A DNA stretch of 64,000 nt from Oscheius onirici (taxonomy: Eukaryota > Nematoda > Chromadorea > Rhabditida > Rhabditidae), in contig OW051473.1 of assembly GCA_932521025.1 (NCBI GenBank), forward strand, positions 3,658,001 to 3,722,000, given 5' to 3'. The translations under genes and the position numbers were made by a program. The notes under the pieces are model-generated. The model had not been told where the DNA came from. It worked only from the letters and a program-made list of their open reading frames with translations, and ran no database searches. Shown piece after piece: positions 58,468 through 64,000 of the stretch (position 1 is the first letter of the stretch; each line of letters opens with the position of its first letter).

Positions 58468-61400
58468 ATGAAACTATCGGATTTCAATATAACAAATCAA
58501 CTCCATGGAAGATGGTGTCGGTTTATTATCCACAGGTCAGTCCCGTGTTCTTTTCTCACCATTTACGAATATTTTTTTTAGATATCTTGGCCAGTTTCTG
58601 GAAAGAAATCTTGAACTAAACCAGCTTTCTCTCAGTTTAACTGATGGAGAACTCCTTATTCAGGAGGTCAACATCAATGTACATGTAAGTTTTTTATTTG
58701 TTCGAAAAAAATATTTCTTTTCAGTATGTGAATGAACTCTTAAATTCTTTGAAGGTTCCGCTGAAACTTATCGATGGTTTCGTTGGAGAAATTCGAATCG
58801 GTTTGCCATCTTGTTTACCTAGATATTTTTACAGAGGTTCCATGGACACAACTCCTTTCAAACTCCACAAACCTCAAAATCAAGGATCTGCAACTGACAT
58901 TCCAAGCAAAAGAAGTCAATATCGATGAGAATGACATAGGTATCTATTTCTAATTTAATTTTACAAAAAATGGAACTTGCAGCTTCTATGATTGGAAGTG
59001 TGGTTGATAAGCTTGTCTCTTCTCAAGAGCTTGCTCGCAGTTTCTACGAGGAAGAAACTCAAAGTGGAGAAGTCATGGATGAATCCGACGGAAGTGATGG
59101 AATTAAGGCTTTCACTAAGGTATGCATTTCCATATATTTTTATGAGCCGATTATTTAGGTCATTGATGCAATTGTTGCCCGTTTCTGCGTCGACCTAACG
59201 GACACCACGATCCGTCTTGAGAATCATGCCACTGCCAGTTCGGAAATGTGTACTGCCATCGAATTTCGAGCAAAGACAATGCAGTTCATGGATGAACAGA
59301 TGAAAAACTGCCGTCTAGACAATCAAAGTGCTGAAGTCATCACCAGCCAGCCACAAGGAATCGGGAACATCACAAACCTCAACAAATACGTTTTTCTCTC
59401 TGGTTAGTGGCTTAAATACGTGTGAAATGACTTTTTTAAGGTGTTGAATTATTCACCGATGTCTTCTCTCGTATCGACGAAATTCCTGTCAACATTGGGG
59501 AATCTTCAACTAGTCAAGTTTTAACGAGTATGTACATACGAAGAGAAAAGTTGAAACAGGTAAACAACAAAAATTACGTTTTATCAAATGTATTCAGAAA
59601 TCTCCTACAGTATCTCCACACGAATCTCTCAATGCCGAACTTTTCACGTCCACCATGACCTCTGTCAGCAACTTCCAGTCTTGTCATTCTCAGCTTTCAT
59701 TCAGTTCTTCGCTCAATGTCCAACTTGACTCTCTGCAGGTTTCAAGGAATGACAACATGTAGGTCCATACATTTGAGCTGCTTCAAAAAGGTTCAGGCTG
59801 CTCTCAAATCCAATCAAATTCGCTGAACTTACCGGTGACAAATGTGAAATTCAAATACAGATTCACAACTCTGACAATAGCAGTGATTCGTCCGACTCCA
59901 AGGTTTGTACGTTCCGTTGTCTTTTTTTCCAAATTGTTTTAGGTCAATTTGAACATCGATTGCAAGGGAATGAACGTGTTCATTAGCCCGTCACAAATCG
60001 ACATCATCAAGAAGTTTGTAAACTCTATCTCTCTTCCCTCGGCAAAGGCGTCTCGCGCTGAGCTAGGAAAAAAGATGGAGCAAAAAGACTTCGACGTTAT
60101 CGTTCGACATATGGAAGAGATCACTTTCCAAGGAAACACAGCAGGTCGAACAAATGCACTTGGAGGTGGACTTGGAATGGGCGGATGGCGAAATCAAGAA
60201 AACTTTGGCGAATTTGACAACGTGAGCCTGGAAGACACACTAAAAGGAAATTTGGATGGTTCCGGTGGCAACCATTACGTTTCACTTAGTGAGCCCCTTT
60301 TCATTTCATATACTATTAATACTTTAGAAGACAGCTCTGGTAGAAAGGAAGGGACCCATCTTAAAATCCGCTTTGACCGCCTGAACATTGTCATTCCACA
60401 CGAGGATATTCTCTCAAGAGAACATGTTGAAGCGCTGCCCAGAAAACATCATGATGCAGTCGATCAGCTTCAAAACTTGGCAGAGAATTTTTTCAAGCAT
60501 TGTTCTCAGCTAAAAGTTCAAGCACGCACTCCACTGCACAAGGTCCGAGAAGAGTTTGATCGTCTCTATCCGGAAAATCACTTGAGGTAGTGCGTCCTTT
60601 GCTGTTCACAGGCTTTACTTTAGATTCGTGGGAACACCTGTTACTGTGAAGTACGATGTAAAAAAGCTTGTCAATCAGGAACACCTGGAGTTTAAGCTGA
60701 GCGTGAACAATTGCGACGTTCTGGAATACTTGACGGCAGAATCGAATCCGGTAAGACTAAAAGTTTCCTCAAAAATTGCAATTTTCAGTTGGAAAAAACC
60801 AGATGCCACTACCCAATTCTGGACTTTTCCGATTTTGAAAATCCAGAGCATGTGGAACACTTGAAAATCTTTTACGCAAAATCGAGTGGATGTTCTGACG
60901 AGCCTCAAGCTCAGATTTGCATCGGCGAATGTCGCGTTGAGCTCGATTTGTCGATTGTTGACCGGCTTTGTGATCTTCTAGCAACCAAGCCGTTCTTCGA
61001 TAAATCGTTTTCCAGAAATCGCTTGGATAGCATCACCAGGTACATTGAAACACGTTTTAAGAAAATATTCTTTTTAGAAATCAAATGCATCTGAGTGAAG
61101 ATCTGTTCTCTCCTACTGCTAAGAAAGAATCAACCATTCAAGACAGATGGAAAGTAACATGCAATAAGCTCACATTGGACTTGAGGTGGTGTATAGCCAA
61201 CTCATCATCTTATTTTTCTGTTTTAGGGTGCCAATTGCCGATTTACGAAATCCTAAAGCTGATCGCCTTCCGTACAAACAAAGAAACGTTCATCCGGAGT
61301 TCATTCGACTATGTTTGAAGGAGGCGCAAATCGATGTTCCTTTTCATGACGAGATTGTAAAAGTCGGACTTTCTTGTACAGAACTGACAGGAGAATTCCT

Positions 61401-64000
61401 TGGTATTTCTGATGATTTCGAAATAAGATCGGATGATTTGACTTTCTTGTATGGAGCAAAGAAGGAATCTAGAGTTGTCAGGTTTGCTCATTTCTGATCG
61501 TGTTAAAACAGTTTTTTAGAATTGATTTCGAGTATGATCCTCGCAATAAAAGTCTAAAGACGAACACAAACATTCACTTGCCGGCGGAAGCTGACAACAT
61601 GACAAGAAGCTACTCGGCTCCCATACTCCGACATCAGTCCAAACGAGAAGGACCGTTTTCGCAAGTCAGAAGATCGTTCTGCCCGGTTAATCGATCTGAT
61701 TCCGTCTCTTCGTTGGAGCAGAAAGAATCTGAACTCAATGAGGAGGTAGATTCTATACTTTTTCTTTCAACTCGTAACACTTTTCAGATTATTCAAGCTG
61801 GAACAAGAGAAGAGATGCGCGAGTTTGCTGATATTTCGATGAAGCTTTCCGCAACTGCCGTCAAGTTTGACATTCCTCTTCTACGGGTCTTTTTGGTTAA
61901 TCACGACTTCCTTGAAGTTCTCTACAACCGTTTGGTAAATGATTTGGCTCTGTGGCAGCCAGCAGCTCCTTCTCTACGAGGAGAAGATGCCGATCATCAA
62001 ATTAATGTTTTGGAAGATAAGTTCCACTCACTTCGCCAAGAGAAAGGTTTGCTGGAGATTAGCAATTTATTTACCGTTTAGCTTCAGAAGACGATGAGGA
62101 CGATACAATTGACGAGCAATACAGCACCGATACGGCTAGTTTTGATCGATCCAAATCTCATGTCTTTTCGTTCTGCCTCAATGTGAACAGTGGATCTCTT
62201 GTGATGGGAACCAAAATGAAACAGGTTTCGATATTGTCTTAGTTACAAACATTCGATGTTCAGAACGGGCTGCTTTTCGGATCCGGTCAAAGTGTTCTCA
62301 ATCTCACAGAGACTCAGCTTTATACCGTCGCTGGCTACCACGGAGATATGAATAGAATCTTCTTCCACATTACTACCTACAAGCTCGGAATCGGTCACAG
62401 AAACAGTACAGATTATGAGAAACGAGGACAAATCTGCAGCAATGTCTTTGTGGAAGAGTTTGGAAAGTTTTCAGAGTGAGTACGTCATAAATTTCTAATC
62501 TAATATTATTTACAGAGATGAAAGTCAAGTGCAAACAATCCAATCTTTTGAGCAGTTCTCCAAAAACGAAGAATCAGATGTTGTTTTGAAAACAGATGTT
62601 TTGGGAATTGCTATGGACATGCACACCCGTCCTGAAGCAAACATCAAAGATTTGCTTCTAGCAATTGCTGTTCGAAACACTACAGTCAGATTCAAGCCTT
62701 TCCGAGATACAGGACACTTGTGGGTCACTCAAATTGTTGATCTCTTCACTCTGAGAGACTATGAAATTCCTGGCTACGAGATGCCCATAGTCACGGTAAG
62801 AACTACTTCCTTTATTCAATTGTTTTCAATATACAGACTGATCTTCAACTTCATCTAGACAATGTTGTCATTGCGTACGACCACAAATTGATCAATCCCA
62901 CTAGCAACACTAGATTGAGGTATTTCGTATTTTTTGCTTTCGCTTAAACGAAAATATTCAGACTTGTTGTCGGTCAGACTCATGTTACCAGCTCGATCAT
63001 CACGAACATGGACATTTCAAAATTCACCTGCATTTTCGAGGACTCTCAGCTTTGGATCTCAAACGAAAAAAAGATGTCACCTTCAGTTCGCTTCGAAAGA
63101 GAGAATTCTTCGAAAGAGAGAACGAAGGAAGATTCGTTTATTCTCGTCACTGATGTAGGACTATTACATCTGGATGTTCTTCATTGTCTCCTGCCCGAAG
63201 ATCAACTTAAAGACAGGAAGACCCCACTGGTAGAGATTCGCTGTCGCAACGACGTCATTGCTGTCTGGATATGTGCCGATTCTCTCGTTGCGCTTGTGAA
63301 TGTGGCTACTGAAATATCCGAGTCTGATGCTTTCAAGCCCGTTCCGGAAGAACCGATTTTTACATCGGAAGATGAAGAAGAAGCGAGTGTGAGCGGTGGT
63401 GATGAGACTAGAAGTGAAGCAGGCGCTTCCATTTGGAGCAGGCCGGCATCACTCGTCAAGCCATCAAGAGATGTGCTGCCTGTCACGGTGGAGCAGACCC
63501 TTCAAGCCATGATTGGATCTGCAATTCGCGAAAAGCCACACAAAGCGAATGAAGCAATTCCTGTAGGGATAGACGCTGTCGAAGAGTTTTCCAATGACTA
63601 TTCGAATCATTCCCGCCAAGAAGAAGAAGATTCCCTGGAGTTTGAATCTGATCGATACAGGATGCATTCGTTGACTACTGATGAAGAGTTCTGTATGGTT
63701 GACGACGGAATAATCGGGACTGGCATTACGGTATATTTATCGTTTTTAATTGCAAACACGATCTTTAGGGTGCGGATGGCGCTCCAACAGTGAAATTCAT
63801 CGGCAAGGGTCAGGATTCTGAAAACGTCTACGAAGATTCGCGCCACTTCCGAATCCCGGATGAATGGCGTGGAGATGGCTTGGGCGCGCTGCAAGAATCG
63901 TTCCCACCGCCGCTGCTCCGGTATTTTATTCGGGACGTCAGTCTTCATATCAACATTTACGGTGGTGCCGATTTGTGTAAGTGGTTTTTGGCAGTCAACT
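58468..64000 (+). CDS. atg-2: ATG2 lipid-transfer protein, 5' part (truncated at window end)
   Basis: Rod-shaped bridge protein that carries phospholipids from ER to the growing autophagosome membrane. ATG 58468 lies five bases after a CTTCCAG acceptor and begins MKLSDFNITNQLHGRWCRFI. The chorein-type N-terminus follows: YLGQFLERNLELNQLSLSL, DGELLIQEVNINV, ELLNSLKVPLKLIDGFVGEI and EVPWTQLLSNSTNLKIKDLQ. This is the same order as human ATG2A/B (YLGHF, LDQLSLDL, ELVEGFVG, VPWAALL). Later exons contain VIDAIVARFCVDLTDTTIRL, LNIDCKGMNVFISPSQIDII, a Gly-rich insert GGGLGMGGWRNQENFG near 60160, and long Ser/Glu-rich linkers (for example 63360-63420). One intron ends TTTTTTAAG at 59440. About 1,500 residues are encoded here; the rest lies to the right. 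No frameshift was noticed. Confidence 0.9.

Overview
The window is nuclear DNA of a free-living-type nematode, most likely a rhabditid related to Caenorhabditis. The signs are compact genes, dozens of GT-AG introns of about 35-50 nt, splice acceptors directly before start codons that suit spliced-leader trans-splicing, AATAAA signals just after stop codons, and recognisable nematode genes: a vitellogenin, a CBM14 chitinase, supplementary nuclear hormone receptors and a DUF1647 protein. From memory, several of these orthologues are X-linked in C. elegans (vit-5 and cht-1 as near neighbours, ceh-1, the huntingtin homologue, arginase, atg-2), so the window is probably X-derived. That assignment needs a genome comparison.

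Layout: 1-3.8 kb holds a tandem array of three divergent nuclear hormone receptors (+). 4.2-4.9 kb is an NK1-class homeobox gene (ceh-1). 5.3-5.6 kb is a possible small membrane protein. 5.9-8.2 kb is a carnitine O-acyltransferase with at least one apparent frameshift. 8.5-11.0 kb is a divergent pair of secreted low-complexity proteins, one Gly/Tyr/Pro-rich (-) and one Thr-rich (+). 11.9-17.1 kb is a strongly codon-biased vitellogenin with textbook promoter motifs, followed by a two-CBM14 GH18 chitinase (17.7-20.2 kb). 20.4-30.6 kb is mostly minus strand: two or three orphan or membrane proteins with a local duplication, a His/Pro-rich protein, an acid ceramidase, a DUF1647 type II membrane protein, the V-ATPase c subunit and two small secreted proteins.

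32.3-33.6 kb is an arginase. 34.3-43.3 kb is a many-exon huntingtin orthologue without a polyglutamine tract. About 4 kb without genes precedes an HNF4-type nuclear receptor (47.4-50.7 kb). Then come an RPA1-like OB-fold protein (-), a probable acyltransferase / methylthioribose-1-phosphate isomerase operon (53.8-57.5 kb) and the 5' part of atg-2, which runs off the right end. Two inverted copies of a LINE-type 3' end lie at 33.9 kb and 53.1 kb.

The genes do not form one pathway. Lipid handling recurs (carnitine acyltransferase, ceramidase, GPAT-type acyltransferase, ATG2, vitellogenin), as do nuclear receptors. I found no single new system. The best leads are unusual splice sites (many AAG acceptors and one apparent non-AG acceptor), an orphan gene family with a recent local duplication, an unassigned RPA1-like protein, and a signal-peptide ORF interrupted by one stop codon. 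Exon boundaries were read by eye from phase and homology, so spans are firmer than individual junctions.
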